In this document: positions 26,318 to 37,479 of the stretch, in pieces | Layout of the letters: each line of letters opens with the position of its first letter | Position numbering within the stretch: the first letter of the stretch is position 1 | Origin: Kozakia baliensis | Lineage (GTDB): Bacteria; Pseudomonadota; Alphaproteobacteria; Acetobacterales; Acetobacteraceae | Assembly: GCF_001787335.1 (NCBI RefSeq) | Contig: NZ_CP014674.1 | Location: forward strand, 186,001 to 250,000 | Reading direction: 5' to 3' | Length of the DNA: 64,000 nt | Program-made: the position numbers and the translations under genes | Notes under the pieces: generated by a model | What the model was told of the DNA's origin: nothing | The model's input: only the letters and a program-made list of their open reading frames with translations | Database searches by the model: none

Positions 26318-27630
26318 ACGCCCTCAACCCGGAAAAGCAACCCCTCCTGGCCCTCGTCAACCGCGAGACGCCGCTAGACCCCACGGCCTACGAGCAAAAA
26401 GGCGGTTGGCGCGGCGTGCGTCGCGCCCTAGCCATGAGCCCGGCGGAAGTGATCGAGGAAGTCACGAAATCCAAGCTGCGCGGACGGGGCGGCGCAGGGT
26501 TCAGCACTGGCATGAAATGGAGTTTCGTGCCGAAGGAACCGGCGAACGAACGCCGCAAATACATTGTGGCCAACGGCGACGAAATGGAGCCGGGTACCTT
26601 CAAGGACCGTATTCTCGTCGAAGGGCACCCGCTACAACTCATCGAAGGCATGATCATTTCCGCCTACGCCATTCAGGCGGCCTATGGCGTGATTTTCCTG
26701 CGCGGCGAGTATCATCTTGGCCTCGAACGGTTACAGCAGGCGGTCGAACAGGCGCGCGCCGCCGGTTGGCTCGGAAAGAATATTCTCGGCTCGGGTTTCG
26801 ATTTCGATATTCATGTCCATCCCAGTGCCGGGCGCTATATCTGCGGCGAGGAAACGGCGTTGCTGACGGCTCTTGAGGGCCGACGCGCCAACCCGCGCAG
26901 CAAACCGCCATTCCCGCAGATCGGCGGGCTTTGGGGCGCGCCGACCGTTGTCAATAATATCGAAACGTTCAGCAATATTCCGCATATTCTGGCCAATGGT
27001 TTCGAATGGTATCTCGGCCTGAGCGCTTGCGAGGATGGCGGCACCAAGCTTTACGGCGTCAGTGGTCGCGCCAAGCGCCCCGGCGTGTTCGAACTTCCGC
27101 TCGGAACGACGCTAGGTGTAATCCTGAACGAATGCGCGGGCGGAATGCAGGACGGCTACAAGCTGCGCGCTTTTCTGCCCGGCGGCGCTTCCACGGCCTT
27201 TTTGGGGGCTGAACATGCCGATATCGTTATGGATTACCCCACGCCGGAAAAAGCCGGAAGCCGCCTCGGCACCGGGCTGGCGATTTTGTTGGACGACCGT
27301 ACCAGCCCGATCGGCATGATCCGCAATCTAGAGCATTTCTTTGCGCAGGAATCCTGTGGCTGGTGTACCCCTTGCCGCGATGGCCTACCTTGGGTGGAAC
27401 GGTTACTGATCGAAATCGAGGAAGGGCGCGGCACAGAGCAGGATCTCGCGCGCCTGAAGGACGCTGCCCGCCTGATCGGCCCGATGGGGCGCACGTTCTG
27501 TGCTCATGCGCCGGGTGCGATCGCGCCGCTGGATAGCGGACTGAAACTCTTCGCCGAGGATTTTGCACAACATATTCGCCGCTCAACCCACACGGATCGC
27601 GCGGGCGACGTGTCGGAACGCGCGGCTTAA
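26314..27630 (+). CDS. nuoF: NADH-quinone oxidoreductase subunit F (NADH- and FMN-binding)
   Basis: The 438-residue subunit oxidises NADH. It has the nucleotide/FMN motif RGRGGAGFSTGMKWSF near residue 55, a second glycine-rich stretch (ANGDEMEPGTFKDR), and the [4Fe-4S] N3 motif ESCGWCTPCR near 348 with a fourth cysteine in TFCAHAPGA. Length agrees with E. coli NuoF. Confidence 0.96.
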   Translation: MNALNPEKQPLLALVNRETPLDPTAYEQKGGWRGVRRALAMSPAEVIEEVTKSKLRGRGGAGFSTGMKWSFVPKEPANERRKYIVANGDEMEPGTFKDRILVEGHPLQLIEGMIISAYAIQAAYGVIFLRGEYHLGLERLQQAVEQARAAGWLGKNILGSGFDFDIHVHPSAGRYICGEETALLTALEGRRANPRSKPPFPQIGGLWGAPTVVNNIETFSNIPHILANGFEWYLGLSACEDGGTKLYGVSGRAKRPGVFELPLGTTLGVILNECAGGMQDGYKLRAFLPGGASTAFLGAEHADIVMDYPTPEKAGSRLGTGLAILLDDRTSPIGMIRNLEHFFAQESCGWCTPCRDGLPWVERLLIEIEEGRGTEQDLARLKDAARLIGPMGRTFCAHAPGAIAPLDSGLKLFAEDFAQHIRRSTHTDRAGDVSERAA

Positions 27631-27644
27631 GAGGAAACGGCCCG

Positions 27645-30365
27645 ATGGCGAAAATCCTGATCGACGGCCGCGAAGTCGAAGCGCGCCCCAACGAGAACCT
27701 TCTCCAGGCCTGCCTCGAAGCGGGTGTGGACCTTCCCTATTTCTGCTGGCATCCGGAACTCGGCTCGGTCGGCGCGTGCCGCCAATGCGCGGTGAAGCAA
27801 TTCGCCAACGCCGACGATAAGCGCGGGCGCATCGTCATGGCCTGCATGACGCCCGTAACGGAAGGCGCGATCATCTCCGTCGAGGACCCGGAAGCCAAGG
27901 AATTTCGCGGTGAAGTCGTCGAGTGGTTGATGACCAACCATCCGCATGATTGCCCCGTTTGCGAAGAAGGCGGCGAATGTCACCTTCAGGACATGACGGT
28001 TATGACCGGCCACCGAGAACGCCGCTACCGTTTCGACAAACGTACCCATAACAACCAGGATCTCGGTCCTTTCGTGAAACACGAAATGAACCGCTGCATC
28101 GCCTGTTACCGTTGCGTGCGTTTCTATCGCGATTACGCGGGCGGCGAAGATCTTGGCGTGTTCGCCTCCCATAACAACGTCTATTTCGGTCGTCATGAAA
28201 GCGGCACGCTCGAAAGCCCGTTCAGCGGCAACCTGATCGAAGTCTGCCCGACCGGCGTTTTCACCGATAAGCCCTTCTCGAAAATGTATAGCCGCAAATG
28301 GGACATGCGCGGCGCACCTTCCGTGTGCGGTAATTGCTCCACCGGATGCAACACCATCATCAACGAGCGCGCGGGCAAAGTGAAACGCACGCTCAACCGC
28401 TATAACGACGACGTTAACCGCTACTTCCTGTGCGATCGCGGGCGCTTCGGCTATGATTGGGTCAACGCGCCGACGCGGCTGCGTTCCGCCGGTTACGTTA
28501 TCGAGGATTCCATGACGCCGGTTCCCGCCCAGGCGGCGCTGGATCGTTTCGCTCAAATCGCCACCGCCGGTTCCATCGTCGGCATCGGCTCCCCACGCGC
28601 CTCGCTAGAGTCTAATTTCGCGTTGAAAACCTTGGTGGGCGAGGGAAATTTCTCCACTGGCATGGCGGAGCCGGAACACAGCCTCGTTAAGCTGGCGGCG
28701 GAACTCTTGGCCGCAAGCCCGGCGCGCATCGCCACGCTGCATGAAATGGAAGCATCGGATGGTGCGGTGGTGCTGGGCGAGGATGTGACGGCAACGTCGC
28801 CGCGCATGAGCCTCGCGCTGCGCCAGATCAAGCGCACCGCTTTCAACAAGGCTGCCGATGGCGCGCGCGTGCCCCATTGGATGGACGCTGCGGTGCGGAC
28901 ACTTGGGCAGGATACGATCTCACCGCTTTTCGTCGTCTCACCTGCCGCAACCGATCTGGACGGTTTCGCCCATAGCGCCCTGCGCGCCATGCCGGACGAT
29001 ATCGCGCGGCTGGGTTTCGCAATCGCTCATAAAATCGACGCCTCCGCACCGGAAGTTTCCGGCCTGAGCGACGAAGATTCCGAACGCGTCGCCACGATCG
29101 CCGATGCGTTGCTTACCGCCGAACGTCCATTGATCGTCTCGGGCCTGCAATATGCGTCTCCCGCGCTGCTGCGCGCCTCGGCGAATATTGCTGCGGCTTT
29201 GGCGGCTAAGGGCAAGGATGCCGCACTGGCTTTCGTGCTGCCGGAAGCCAACAGCATGGGCTTGGCGCTCATGGGCGGCATTTCGCTCGACGCCGTCAGC
29301 CAATTGGCGGGTACCGGGCAGGGCGGAACGCTGGTGGTTCTGGAAAACGACCTTTCGCGCCGTTTGGATGCGGAAGCGCTGGACGCGTTGCTTTCCAAAT
29401 TCGGCAATCTCGTCGTCATCGACCATTCGGTGAACCCCACCGCCATACGCTCTCAACTCGCTTTTCCCTCCACCGCTTATTCCGAATGTGGCGGCACGCT
29501 GGTCAATTACGAAGGCCGCGCGCAACGCTTCTTGCAGGTTGTGTATCCCGAAGCGCCCTTGCAAGTCGGCTGGCGTTGGATCCGCGATATGGCGGAGGCG
29601 GCAGGCTTCGAGCATGTGCCTCAATGGGGCGACCTGGACGAAATCATCGCCTCCATTTCCGCCGAAATCCCAGCACTGTCTCGGATCGGTGAAGCCGCGC
29701 CGGATGCGCATTATAAGCTCGAAGGCACACCGGTTCGCAGCCAACCGCATCGTATCAGCGGGCGCACGGCGATCCGCGCGAATATCAGTGTGAAAGACAT
29801 TCCGCCGCCTTATTCGCCCGATACGCCGCTCCATTCCACGATGGAAGGCTCCTACACCACGGACATGCCCGGCACACTGGTGCCGTTCTACCAGGTTCCA
29901 GGCTGGAACTCGGAGCAATCGCTCAACCGCTTCCAGCAGGAAATCGGTGGTGAGATGCGGGGCGGCAAAAGCGGTGTGTGTCTGCTGGACGATGCGCCCG
30001 CTTCCGGTGTGAACGCTTATTACGGCGATATTCCCGAAGCCTTCGTGCCGCGGGACGGCGAATTCATGCTGCTGCCGGAATATCGCGTTTTCGGAACGGA
30101 TGAAATGAGCATGATGTCCGCCCCGATCAAGGAACGCGCCGGGCCGGCCTATATCCGTATCGGCAGCGCCCAGGCTGCTGGTGGCATGGTCGAACTCGTC
30201 CTGAACGGTAAGAGCTTCCCGGTCGAAATGCGCTACGATCCGTCCTTGCCACCCGGTGTGGCGACTTTGCCGCCGCATATGGTCGCACGCGCTTTCTCCG
30301 CGCCGGGTTGGGCGACGATGCGCATCCAGGCCGCCCAGACGGCCGGAACGGAGAACGTGGCATGA
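27645..30365 (+). CDS. nuoG: NADH-quinone oxidoreductase subunit G
   Basis: The 906-residue subunit carries most Fe-S clusters of the complex. N1b: Cys34, 45, 48 and 67. N5: His99, Cys103, 106 and 112. N4: the CIACYRC region near 150 with a later Cys. A further motif, Cys-x2-Cys-x3-Cys-x27-Cys beginning CGNCSTGC near residue 228, is that of the additional cluster N7 found in E. coli-type enzymes. The large C-terminal molybdopterin-oxidoreductase-like part is kept, as in the 908-residue E. coli protein. Its stop overlaps nuoH in ATGA. Confidence 0.95.
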   Translation: MAKILIDGREVEARPNENLLQACLEAGVDLPYFCWHPELGSVGACRQCAVKQFANADDKRGRIVMACMTPVTEGAIISVEDPEAKEFRGEVVEWLMTNHPHDCPVCEEGGECHLQDMTVMTGHRERRYRFDKRTHNNQDLGPFVKHEMNRCIACYRCVRFYRDYAGGEDLGVFASHNNVYFGRHESGTLESPFSGNLIEVCPTGVFTDKPFSKMYSRKWDMRGAPSVCGNCSTGCNTIINERAGKVKRTLNRYNDDVNRYFLCDRGRFGYDWVNAPTRLRSAGYVIEDSMTPVPAQAALDRFAQIATAGSIVGIGSPRASLESNFALKTLVGEGNFSTGMAEPEHSLVKLAAELLAASPARIATLHEMEASDGAVVLGEDVTATSPRMSLALRQIKRTAFNKAADGARVPHWMDAAVRTLGQDTISPLFVVSPAATDLDGFAHSALRAMPDDIARLGFAIAHKIDASAPEVSGLSDEDSERVATIADALLTAERPLIVSGLQYASPALLRASANIAAALAAKGKDAALAFVLPEANSMGLALMGGISLDAVSQLAGTGQGGTLVVLENDLSRRLDAEALDALLSKFGNLVVIDHSVNPTAIRSQLAFPSTAYSECGGTLVNYEGRAQRFLQVVYPEAPLQVGWRWIRDMAEAAGFEHVPQWGDLDEIIASISAEIPALSRIGEAAPDAHYKLEGTPVRSQPHRISGRTAIRANISVKDIPPPYSPDTPLHSTMEGSYTTDMPGTLVPFYQVPGWNSEQSLNRFQQEIGGEMRGGKSGVCLLDDAPASGVNAYYGDIPEAFVPRDGEFMLLPEYRVFGTDEMSMMSAPIKERAGPAYIRIGSAQAAGGMVELVLNGKSFPVEMRYDPSLPPGVATLPPHMVARAFSAPGWATMRIQAAQTAGTENVA

Positions 30366-31318
30366 CCATCCCGCCGCTTCTCATCATCGTCGTCACCGTG
30401 TTCGGCGTCCTCGGCGTCGCCGCTATCTCGACTATTCTCGAACGTCGTCTGCTTGGCTTCTTCCAAGATCGCCCCGGCCCGAACCGCGTCGGGCCTTTCG
30501 GCCTTTTTCAGGTTCTCGCCGACGCCATCAAGATGCTGTTCAAGCAGGATTGGATACCGCCTTTCGCGGATAAATGGGTCTTTCTGCTCGCCCCGATCAT
30601 CGGCTTCCTGGCGGTGCTGCTCTCCTTCGGCGTCATTCCCGTCACGCCGAGTTGGAGCGTCGCCGCAAATTGGAATATCGGTCTGCTCTTCGTGTTCGGC
30701 ATGGCGGGGTTGGCGGTTTATTCGGTCGTTCTCGCGGGATGGTCGTCCAACAATAAATTCGCACTTTTGGGCGGAATGCGTGCTGCGGCGCAGATGATCA
30801 GCTACGAAGTTTTCATGGGCCTATCGGTCATGGGCGTCGTGATGATGACGGGCTCCTTTAGCATGGCCGATATCGTGGCCGCGCAACGTCATGTCTGGTT
30901 CATCATCCCGCAATTCCTCGGTGCGGTCATCTTCCTTCTGGCCGGGATCGCGGAAACGCACCGCCTGCCGTTCGATCTGCCGGAAGGCGAGAACGAATTG
31001 GGCGCAGGCTTCCACACCGAATATTCCGGCATGAAATTCGGCATGTTCTTTCTGGCCGAATATGCAGGCGTCGCGCTGACTTCGGCGCTGATCGCCACGC
31101 TTTATCTCGGCGGATGGAGCGGCCCGTTATTGCCGCCGGTCATGTGGTTCGTGCTCAAGGTCGCGTTCCTGATCTGCTTTTTCATCCTTCTGCGCGCAGC
31201 GCTTCCGCGCCCCCGTTACGACCAGTTGATGGCGTTCGGCTGGAAAGTGCTGCTGCCGCTGTCCCTGCTTAATATCCTTGTGACCGGCGCGGTGCTTCTG
31301 CTGCGCGCGGGCGCCTGA
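30362..31318 (+). CDS. nuoH: NADH-quinone oxidoreductase subunit H
   Basis: The 318-residue membrane subunit forms the quinone channel entrance. Conserved loops are present: [29 protein letters not shown], and [19 protein letters not shown] near residue 200, followed by [11 protein letters not shown]. The ATG at 30362 overlaps the nuoG stop; a frame beginning at 30308 lies inside nuoG. Confidence 0.96.
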   Translation: MTIPPLLIIVVTVFGVLGVAAISTILERRLLGFFQDRPGPNRVGPFGLFQVLADAIKMLFKQDWIPPFADKWVFLLAPIIGFLAVLLSFGVIPVTPSWSVAANWNIGLLFVFGMAGLAVYSVVLAGWSSNNKFALLGGMRAAAQMISYEVFMGLSVMGVVMMTGSFSMADIVAAQRHVWFIIPQFLGAVIFLLAGIAETHRLPFDLPEGENELGAGFHTEYSGMKFGMFFLAEYAGVALTSALIATLYLGGWSGPLLPPVMWFVLKVAFLICFFILLRAALPRPRYDQLMAFGWKVLLPLSLLNILVTGAVLLLRAGA

Positions 31319-31333
31319 GTGGGAGTTCGCGCC

Positions 31334-31846
31334 ATGCTCGGCATTATTCGCACCATATGGCTGACCTTCCTGCACCTGTTCCACCGCAACGAGACAGTGC
31401 AGTATCCGGAAGTCAAACCCTACCTTTCTCCGCGCTATCGTGGCCGCATCGTGCTCACCCGCGATCCGGGCGGCGAGGAACGCTGCGTCGCCTGCAACCT
31501 TTGCGCCGCGGCCTGTCCGGTGGACTGCATCAGCCTGCAAAAGGGCGAAAAGGAAGGCCGCTGGTATCCGGAATTTTTCCAGATCAATTTCTCACGCTGC
31601 ATCTTCTGCGGTTTTTGCGAGGAAGCTTGCCCGACTTACGCCATCCAACTCACGCCCGATTTCGAGATGAGCGAATATGTCCGACAGAACCTCGTTTACG
31701 AAAAGGAGGATCTCCTCATCAGCGGGCCGGGCAAAGTGCCGGATTACAGCTTCTACAATGTCTCGGGCCTGAAAATTCCGGGCAAGGACAAAGGCGAAGC
31801 TGAAAACGAAGCCAAACCCATCGACATTCATGCGCTGATGCCTTGA
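31334..31846 (+). CDS. nuoI: NADH-quinone oxidoreductase subunit I
   Basis: The 170-residue ferredoxin-like subunit binds two [4Fe-4S] clusters (N6a and N6b) through Cys51-54-57 with Cys99, and Cys89-92-95 with Cys61 (CVACNLC and CIFCGFC). GGGAG lies eight bases before the ATG at 31334, which is preferred over the in-frame GTG at 31319 abutting the nuoH stop. It connects the NuoG chain to NuoB. Confidence 0.95.
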   Translation: MLGIIRTIWLTFLHLFHRNETVQYPEVKPYLSPRYRGRIVLTRDPGGEERCVACNLCAAACPVDCISLQKGEKEGRWYPEFFQINFSRCIFCGFCEEACPTYAIQLTPDFEMSEYVRQNLVYEKEDLLISGPGKVPDYSFYNVSGLKIPGKDKGEAENEAKPIDIHALMP

Positions 31847-31847
31847 G

Positions 31848-32354
31848 ATGAGTATTTCCCTCGAAATCTATGGGTTGATCGCCATCTGCGCCACCGCGAT
31901 GGTCATCACCCGCACCACGCCCGTCCATGCCCTGCTCTATCTGATCACGGCGCTACTGGCCTTGGCGTGCGCTTTCGATACGCTCGGCGCGCCCTTCGCC
32001 TCGATGCTCGAAATCATCGTCTATGCCGGGGCGATCATCGTCCTGTTCGTGTTCGTCGTGATGATGGTCAATCTGGGCCAGCCCGATGAATTGCGGGAGC
32101 AGCATTGGCTTTCCGCCGGAGTATGGGCCGGTCCTGCCGTTTTGGCCGTTCTGCTGCTCAGCACGCTGCTGTTCGCATTGTGGCACGGCGCCGCAGAACC
32201 CGTGAGTGGGCCGGTCGGTCCGATCAGCCCGCAGGAAGTCGGTATGTCGCTTTACGGCCCGTATATCCTGACGGTCGAACTCTCATCCTTCCTGCTTCTG
32301 GCAGGGTTAGTCAGCGCCTATCATATCGGGCGCCGGATCGGGGAGAAACCTTGA
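31848..32354 (+). CDS. nuoJ: NADH-quinone oxidoreductase subunit J
   Basis: The 168-residue membrane subunit has five helices and the family segment [20 protein letters not shown] near residue 60, the helix with a pi-bulge that changes conformation during turnover. One base separates it from the nuoI stop and one from nuoK. Confidence 0.95.
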   Translation: MSISLEIYGLIAICATAMVITRTTPVHALLYLITALLALACAFDTLGAPFASMLEIIVYAGAIIVLFVFVVMMVNLGQPDELREQHWLSAGVWAGPAVLAVLLLSTLLFALWHGAAEPVSGPVGPISPQEVGMSLYGPYILTVELSSFLLLAGLVSAYHIGRRIGEKP

Positions 32355-32355
32355 C

Positions 32356-32667
32356 ATGAACGCTGCCGATCCGAGTAGCGCGCTCACCATCGCCGTTATC
32401 CTTTTCTCGCTGGGTCTGCTGGGCGTGATGATCCGCCGCAACCTGCTGTTCATGCTGATGTCGGTCGAGATCATGCTCAACGCCGCCGCTTTGGCTTTTA
32501 TCGCCGCCGGCAGCCGTTGGCATGCGCCGGACGGGCAGATCATGTTCATCATGATCGTCGCCTTCGCAGCCGCCGAGGCCGCCGTGGGCTTGGCCATCAT
32601 TCTGCGCATGCATGCCGCAGGGCGCGCAACGCTCGACGCCGATACCGGCAACCGTCTGGGAGGTTAG
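32356..32667 (+). CDS. nuoK: NADH-quinone oxidoreductase subunit K
   Basis: The 103-residue three-helix subunit has the conserved membrane glutamates in [11 protein letters not shown] (about residue 37) and in [11 protein letters not shown] (about 72), which form part of the proton path. Length is standard. It sits between nuoJ and nuoL with gaps of one and three bases. Confidence 0.95.
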   Translation: MNAADPSSALTIAVILFSLGLLGVMIRRNLLFMLMSVEIMLNAAALAFIAAGSRWHAPDGQIMFIMIVAFAAAEAAVGLAIILRMHAAGRATLDADTGNRLGG

Positions 32668-32670
32668 GTC

Positions 32671-34509
32671 GTGGCCGCGCTACTTCCACTTGTTATTTTC
32701 TGTCCGCTCGCGGTCTCCATCATCCTTCTGCTCAGCGGCGGGAAGATGGCGGCCCAACCGACGCGCCTGCTGGTCGGCGTCGGCATGGGGCTCTGTGCGC
32801 TCTTCGCCATCATCGCAGCCTTCACGTTCCTGACGGGGCCGGACTCCACGGGTTCGGTTCATATCGTGCTATGGAACTGGATACAAAGCGGCGGCTTCTC
32901 GGCGCAAATCGCCCTGACGCTCGATCGCCTCTCTTTGGTGATGATGCTAGTCGTCTCCTGCGTCGGCTTCCTGATCTTGGTCTATGCCGGCGCTTATATG
33001 CATGATGATGCCGATATCGCGCGCTTCTTCGCTTACATGACGCTCTTCGTCGCCTCCATGCTTTTGCTGGTGCTCGCGTCCGATTTGCTGGCGCTTTATG
33101 TCGGTTGGGAAGGGGTGGGGCTGTGTTCCTACCTGCTCATCGGCTTTTGGTATGGCGAACTGCCCAACGCCCGCGCGGCGCGCAAAGCTTTCGTCGTCAC
33201 CCGCGTGGGCGATGCGCTGCTGTTCGTCGGGCTGCTGTTGCTGGCCACCGGCGTCGGCACGCTCGATATCCCGACGCTCCTGCACGTCGCGCCTTCTGCG
33301 CCTTCTTCGCTGTTGACCCTCGGCATGTTCCTGGTGCTCGGCGGGGCGATGGCCAAATCGGCGCAGGTGCCGTTCCAAACCTGGCTGCCGGACGCCATGG
33401 CAGGCCCGACGCCCGTTTCGGCGTTGATCCATGCCGCGACCATGGTGACGGCAGGCGTTTATCTCATCGCACGCTTGCATAGCCTGTTTGCGCTGGCACC
33501 TGCGGCGATGCTGGCCTGCGCGATCGTGGGCTTCGTTACGATCCTGCTTGCCGCCGCTAGCGCACTGGTTCAGACGGATATCAAACGTATCCTCGCCTAT
33601 TCCACCATGAGCCAGCTCGGCTACATGTATCTCAGCCTCGGCTGCGGGGCATGGGACGGCGCGATCTTCCACCTCATGACGCATGCTTTCTTCAAAGCAC
33701 TGCTGTTCATGGCGGCCGGTTCCATCATCCTGCGTGTCCATCACGAGCAGAACATTTTCAAAATGGGCGGTCTGCGTCAGGAAATGCCCGGTGTGTTCTG
33801 GGCCTTTCTGATCGGCTCGGCGGCGCTGGCGGGTCTGCCGCTGGTGACGGCGGGCTACTTCAGTAAGGAGATGATCCTTCAGAACGCCTATAACGTCAGC
33901 CCGCTTCTTTGGGCTGGCGCGCTCCTGGGCGCGTTCCTGACCTCCATCTATATCTTCCGCTGCGTGTTCATCGTGTTCTGGGGCGCGCCGCACACCCATG
34001 CGCATGGGGCTTCCGGCCCGAGCATGATGATCCCGATGGGTATTCTCTCGGTGCTCTCCATCGTGGGCGGCTGGGTGGAAATTCCTGACAGTATCCTTCC
34101 GGTTCACGCGTTCTCGAATCTTTTGGCGCCCGTTCTTGGCGTTCTGCCGGAAGAACACGGTGCGGGCCTGCTGCTGATCGGCTCGATCGTGCCGCTTATC
34201 GGCGTCACCATCGCCTGGTTCATCTGGCGGCCACAGGCTCAGCGCCATGTGGCGGCGGACCAGCCCGCCATTCGCGTCCTGCGCGCGAATTGGGGTTTCG
34301 ACGCCATTTATTCCGCGCTGTTCGTGCGGCCTTTCCTGGCGTCCGGTCGCCTGAATCGCCGCGATTTCATCGACCGTTTCTATGATCTGATCGCCTCCTT
34401 CACCCAGTTGGGCGGGCGCGGCGTGTCCTATCTGCAAACCGGCCAAGTCCGTCGCTACGCGGGATGGATCGTGGCGGGGACGGTCGCAGCTCTTTGTCTG
34501 GCGGTATGA
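32671..34509 (+). CDS. nuoL: NADH-quinone oxidoreductase subunit L
   Basis: The 612-residue antiporter-like subunit lies at the far end of the membrane arm. Typical stretches are YVGWEGVGLCSYLLIGFWY (with the helix-5 glutamate), AKSAQVPFQTWLPDAMAGPT (helix-7 lysine) and TDIKRILAYSTMSQLGYM (helix-8 lysine). The start is GTG, four bases after the nuoK stop region. The C-terminal lateral helix region is present. The retained lysines contrast with the lysine-poor Hyf-like subunits at 1499-5446. Confidence 0.96.
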   Translation: MAALLPLVIFCPLAVSIILLLSGGKMAAQPTRLLVGVGMGLCALFAIIAAFTFLTGPDSTGSVHIVLWNWIQSGGFSAQIALTLDRLSLVMMLVVSCVGFLILVYAGAYMHDDADIARFFAYMTLFVASMLLLVLASDLLALYVGWEGVGLCSYLLIGFWYGELPNARAARKAFVVTRVGDALLFVGLLLLATGVGTLDIPTLLHVAPSAPSSLLTLGMFLVLGGAMAKSAQVPFQTWLPDAMAGPTPVSALIHAATMVTAGVYLIARLHSLFALAPAAMLACAIVGFVTILLAAASALVQTDIKRILAYSTMSQLGYMYLSLGCGAWDGAIFHLMTHAFFKALLFMAAGSIILRVHHEQNIFKMGGLRQEMPGVFWAFLIGSAALAGLPLVTAGYFSKEMILQNAYNVSPLLWAGALLGAFLTSIYIFRCVFIVFWGAPHTHAHGASGPSMMIPMGILSVLSIVGGWVEIPDSILPVHAFSNLLAPVLGVLPEEHGAGLLLIGSIVPLIGVTIAWFIWRPQAQRHVAADQPAIRVLRANWGFDAIYSALFVRPFLASGRLNRRDFIDRFYDLIASFTQLGGRGVSYLQTGQVRRYAGWIVAGTVAALCLAV

Positions 34510-35993
34510 CGATGCTCGCACTTCCCGCACTCGTTCTTCTTCCTTTCCTTGGCGGTTTCGCCGCGTGGCTGGTCGGCATTCGTGGTCCCGCCCGCATGCC
34601 CTGGATCGCTTCGCTCATCACGGTGGCGCTGCAAATCCTGCTGTTGCTGGATTTAACCGTAGGCGTGCATGGCGAGGGCTGGTTCGCACATTTCAGCGCG
34701 CCTTGGGTGCCGCTGCTCGGCATCAACGTGCGGATGGACATGGACGGGTTGAGCCTCGTCATGCTCTGGCTCAACGCGTTGATCGCGCTGCCCTGTGTCT
34801 ATCTCTCCTCGCGTAACGTGACGGAGCGAGCCGGGCTGTTCCATTTCCTGATCCTGGCGACGGTCGCGGGCATCAACGGTGTGTTCCTCGCCACCGATCT
34901 GTTCCTGTTCTTCTTCTTTTGGGAACTGATGCTGCTGCCGATGTTCGGCATCATCCTGATTTGGGGTCATGCGCGCCGCACCCGTGCCGCGCTGAAGTTC
35001 TTCCTGTTCACGCAGGGTAGCGGCTTGCTGATGCTGCTGGCCATCCTCGGCTTGGTGATCGTCAACGCCCAGGACACCGGCACCATCACCTTCGATTATT
35101 TCGAACTCTCCCGCACGGCGATCGTCTCGCCCTATGCGCCGTTCATCATGGCCGGGTTCTTCATCGCCTTCGCCGTTAAGCTGCCGATGGTGCCGTTCCA
35201 TGCTTGGTTGCCGGACACCTACACCGAATCTCCCACGGCAGGCAGCATTTTGCTTTCCGGTGTTCTGGCTAAAACAGGTGGTTATGGCCTGATCCGCTTC
35301 GTGGTGCTGCTGTTCCCCAACGCGGCCGCGCATCTCGCGCCGCTGGCGATGACGCTCGGTGTCGTCGGTATCCTTTATTGCGCTTGGCTGGCCGTCTCGC
35401 AGGACGATATCAAACGCCTGATCGCGTATTCCTCCGTCAGTCATCTCGGCTTCATTCTGCTGGGCGTGTTCTCGGGCACGCAGATCGGCATGGAAGGCGC
35501 GATCGTGCAGATGGTGGCGCATGGTTTGAGCACGGGCGCGCTGTTCGTGATCGCTGGTCTGCTGGAAGATCGTCTCGGCACGCGCGATATGTCGAAAATG
35601 GGCGGGTTGTGGCCCGCTATGCCGCAATTCTCCGCCTTCGCCATGTTCTTCGCCGCCGCCTCGCTCGGCCTGCCGGGATTGGGTAACTTCATCGGCGAAT
35701 TTCTCGTGCTGATGGGCACATGGCAAGCCAGCCATACCATGACCTATTTCGCCGCTGCCGGTCTGGTGCTGTCTTCCGTCTATTCGCTCACTATGATGAT
35801 GCGTGTGTTCTATGGGCCGTCCAAAACCGAAGTGGCTCATCCGCTGGGTCTTCCTTCCCGGCCCCATCTTGCGGTGCTGGGTGCCGCGGCGGTGCTGCTG
35901 CTGGCGCTGGGCATCTATCCGCAGCCGGTTCTGAAACTTTCCACCCCGGCGGGACCGCATGTGATTGGTTTCGCGCAGGAGCAGGCGCAGTGA
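34506..35993 (+). CDS. nuoM: NADH-quinone oxidoreductase subunit M
   Basis: The 495-residue proton-pumping subunit has FFFFWELMLLPMFGII (helix-5 glutamate), AFAVKLPMVPFHAWLPDTY (helix-7 lysine) and SQDDIKRLIAYSSVSHLG (helix-8 lysine). The ATG at 34506 overlaps the nuoL stop; the longer frame from 34464 lies within nuoL. Confidence 0.96.
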   Translation: MTMLALPALVLLPFLGGFAAWLVGIRGPARMPWIASLITVALQILLLLDLTVGVHGEGWFAHFSAPWVPLLGINVRMDMDGLSLVMLWLNALIALPCVYLSSRNVTERAGLFHFLILATVAGINGVFLATDLFLFFFFWELMLLPMFGIILIWGHARRTRAALKFFLFTQGSGLLMLLAILGLVIVNAQDTGTITFDYFELSRTAIVSPYAPFIMAGFFIAFAVKLPMVPFHAWLPDTYTESPTAGSILLSGVLAKTGGYGLIRFVVLLFPNAAAHLAPLAMTLGVVGILYCAWLAVSQDDIKRLIAYSSVSHLGFILLGVFSGTQIGMEGAIVQMVAHGLSTGALFVIAGLLEDRLGTRDMSKMGGLWPAMPQFSAFAMFFAAASLGLPGLGNFIGEFLVLMGTWQASHTMTYFAAAGLVLSSVYSLTMMMRVFYGPSKTEVAHPLGLPSRPHLAVLGAAAVLLLALGIYPQPVLKLSTPAGPHVIGFAQEQAQ

Positions 35994-37450
35994 TGTCATA
36001 TTCCTTTCTTCCGAACGCCGTGCTCGTCCTGTGCATCGGCAGCTTGGTTCAGATGAGTGCGATCGCCTGGCGTCGGCACGTCGCGCGCGATGCCGTGCTG
36101 GGGCTGATCGTTCTGGTGTGCGCGCTGGTATCCATCATGATGCCGACCGCGTTGATCATGACCGGATCGTTGCCGCTTTTCGCGCCCGACTCCTGGGCGT
36201 CCTATAGCGGCGCGCTCATTATTCTCTCTTCCATCGCCATCGTGTTGATGTCGCGCCATAACGCCGTTAGCGAAGATCCGAACGTCAGCAGCGAATACTA
36301 CCTGCTTCTGACGCTCTCCACTTTGGGCGCCGTTTCCATGACGGGCGCGACGCATGACGTGTCGTTCTTCCTGGGGCTGGAGACGCTGAGCTTGTCTTTG
36401 CTCGGCTTGATCGCTTTCCGCAATCGCCGGATCGATGCGGGCGAGGCGGCGATGAAATATATCGTGCTCTCCGGCGTGGCTTCCGCCAGCCTCGTTTTCG
36501 GCTTTGCGCTGACTTATGCCGAAACGGGCACGCTGCGTTTCGTCTCGCCGGACATCACCCACGCTCCTGAACCGATCCTGGCCATGATGGGCACGATCCT
36601 GGTGCTGACGGGAATGTTCTTCAAACTTTCCGCCGTGCCGTTCCATCTCTGGTTGGCGGATGTGTTGGAAGGCACGTCGATTCCGGTGGCCGCGTTGGTG
36701 GCGGTTTCCTCCAAGATCGCGCTCTTTGCCGCCATGGTGCGGTATTTCTCCGCCGTCAATCTCTACGTTCCCAATGCGCAGGTGAATGAAATCGCAGTGG
36801 TGGCGGTGCTGAGCATGTTGGGCGGCAATTTGCTCGCCTTGCGCCAGAACAATCTCAAGCGTCTGCTTGCCGGTTCATCCATCTCCCATATCGGCTATTT
36901 GCTGGTGGCGTTCCTTTCTCCCGGTCCGTTCGGCATCGCCAGTGCGGCGTTCTATCTAGCGGCCTATGCCGCCGCCACGCTCGGCATCTTCGCGATCATG
37001 GACGGAATCATGCCGCAAGGATCGCAGATCGAAGATTGGCATGGGCTGTTCCGTCGCAAACCGGCCATGGCACTGGCGATGTCCATCATGCTGATTTCGT
37101 TGGCCGGTATTCCGCCGGCAGTCGGTTTCTTCGCGAAGTTCTATGTTGCGGCGGCGGGCGTTTCGGGTCATCGGATCGGCCTGCTGCTCGTTCTGGTGCT
37201 GAGCAGCACGATTGGGCTTTATTACTATCTCCGCCTGATCCTCATCATGCTCACGCCTGCGCCTGAAGAGGAGGCCGTGTCTGCCCGGTATTCTGAACTC
37301 ACGGTGCCATCCATGGGCAATGCCACGTTGATCGCGGTGTTGGCCTGCGCCACCTTGCTGCTCGGTATTTTCCCGAGCGCGCTTGTTTCTCGCAGCCAGC
37401 ATCTCTTCATCGCGCCGCCTGCGCCGGTTTTGACGACGGCGCTTCGTTAA
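35993..37450 (+). CDS. nuoN: NADH-quinone oxidoreductase subunit N
   Basis: The 485-residue antiporter-like subunit closes the operon. It has GLETLSLSLLGLIAFRNR (helix-5 glutamate), FFKLSAVPFHLWLADVLEG (helix-7 lysine) and RQNNLKRLLAGSSISHIGY (helix-8 lysine). The ATG at 35993 shares a base with the nuoM stop (TGATG). A hairpin terminator follows 30 bases after the stop. Confidence 0.95.
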   Translation: MSYSFLPNAVLVLCIGSLVQMSAIAWRRHVARDAVLGLIVLVCALVSIMMPTALIMTGSLPLFAPDSWASYSGALIILSSIAIVLMSRHNAVSEDPNVSSEYYLLLTLSTLGAVSMTGATHDVSFFLGLETLSLSLLGLIAFRNRRIDAGEAAMKYIVLSGVASASLVFGFALTYAETGTLRFVSPDITHAPEPILAMMGTILVLTGMFFKLSAVPFHLWLADVLEGTSIPVAALVAVSSKIALFAAMVRYFSAVNLYVPNAQVNEIAVVAVLSMLGGNLLALRQNNLKRLLAGSSISHIGYLLVAFLSPGPFGIASAAFYLAAYAAATLGIFAIMDGIMPQGSQIEDWHGLFRRKPAMALAMSIMLISLAGIPPAVGFFAKFYVAAAGVSGHRIGLLLVLVLSSTIGLYYYLRLILIMLTPAPEEEAVSARYSELTVPSMGNATLIAVLACATLLLGIFPSALVSRSQHLFIAPPAPVLTTALR

Positions 37451-37479
37451 AGAGGTCTATCATTTACGCCTCGACCGGA

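Noticed and set aside
32947-34530. A 527-codon minus-strand frame opposite nuoL
   Set aside because: It is highly charged with Gln/Asp/Arg repeats, the usual mirror of a hydrophobic membrane gene, and has no recognisable domain.
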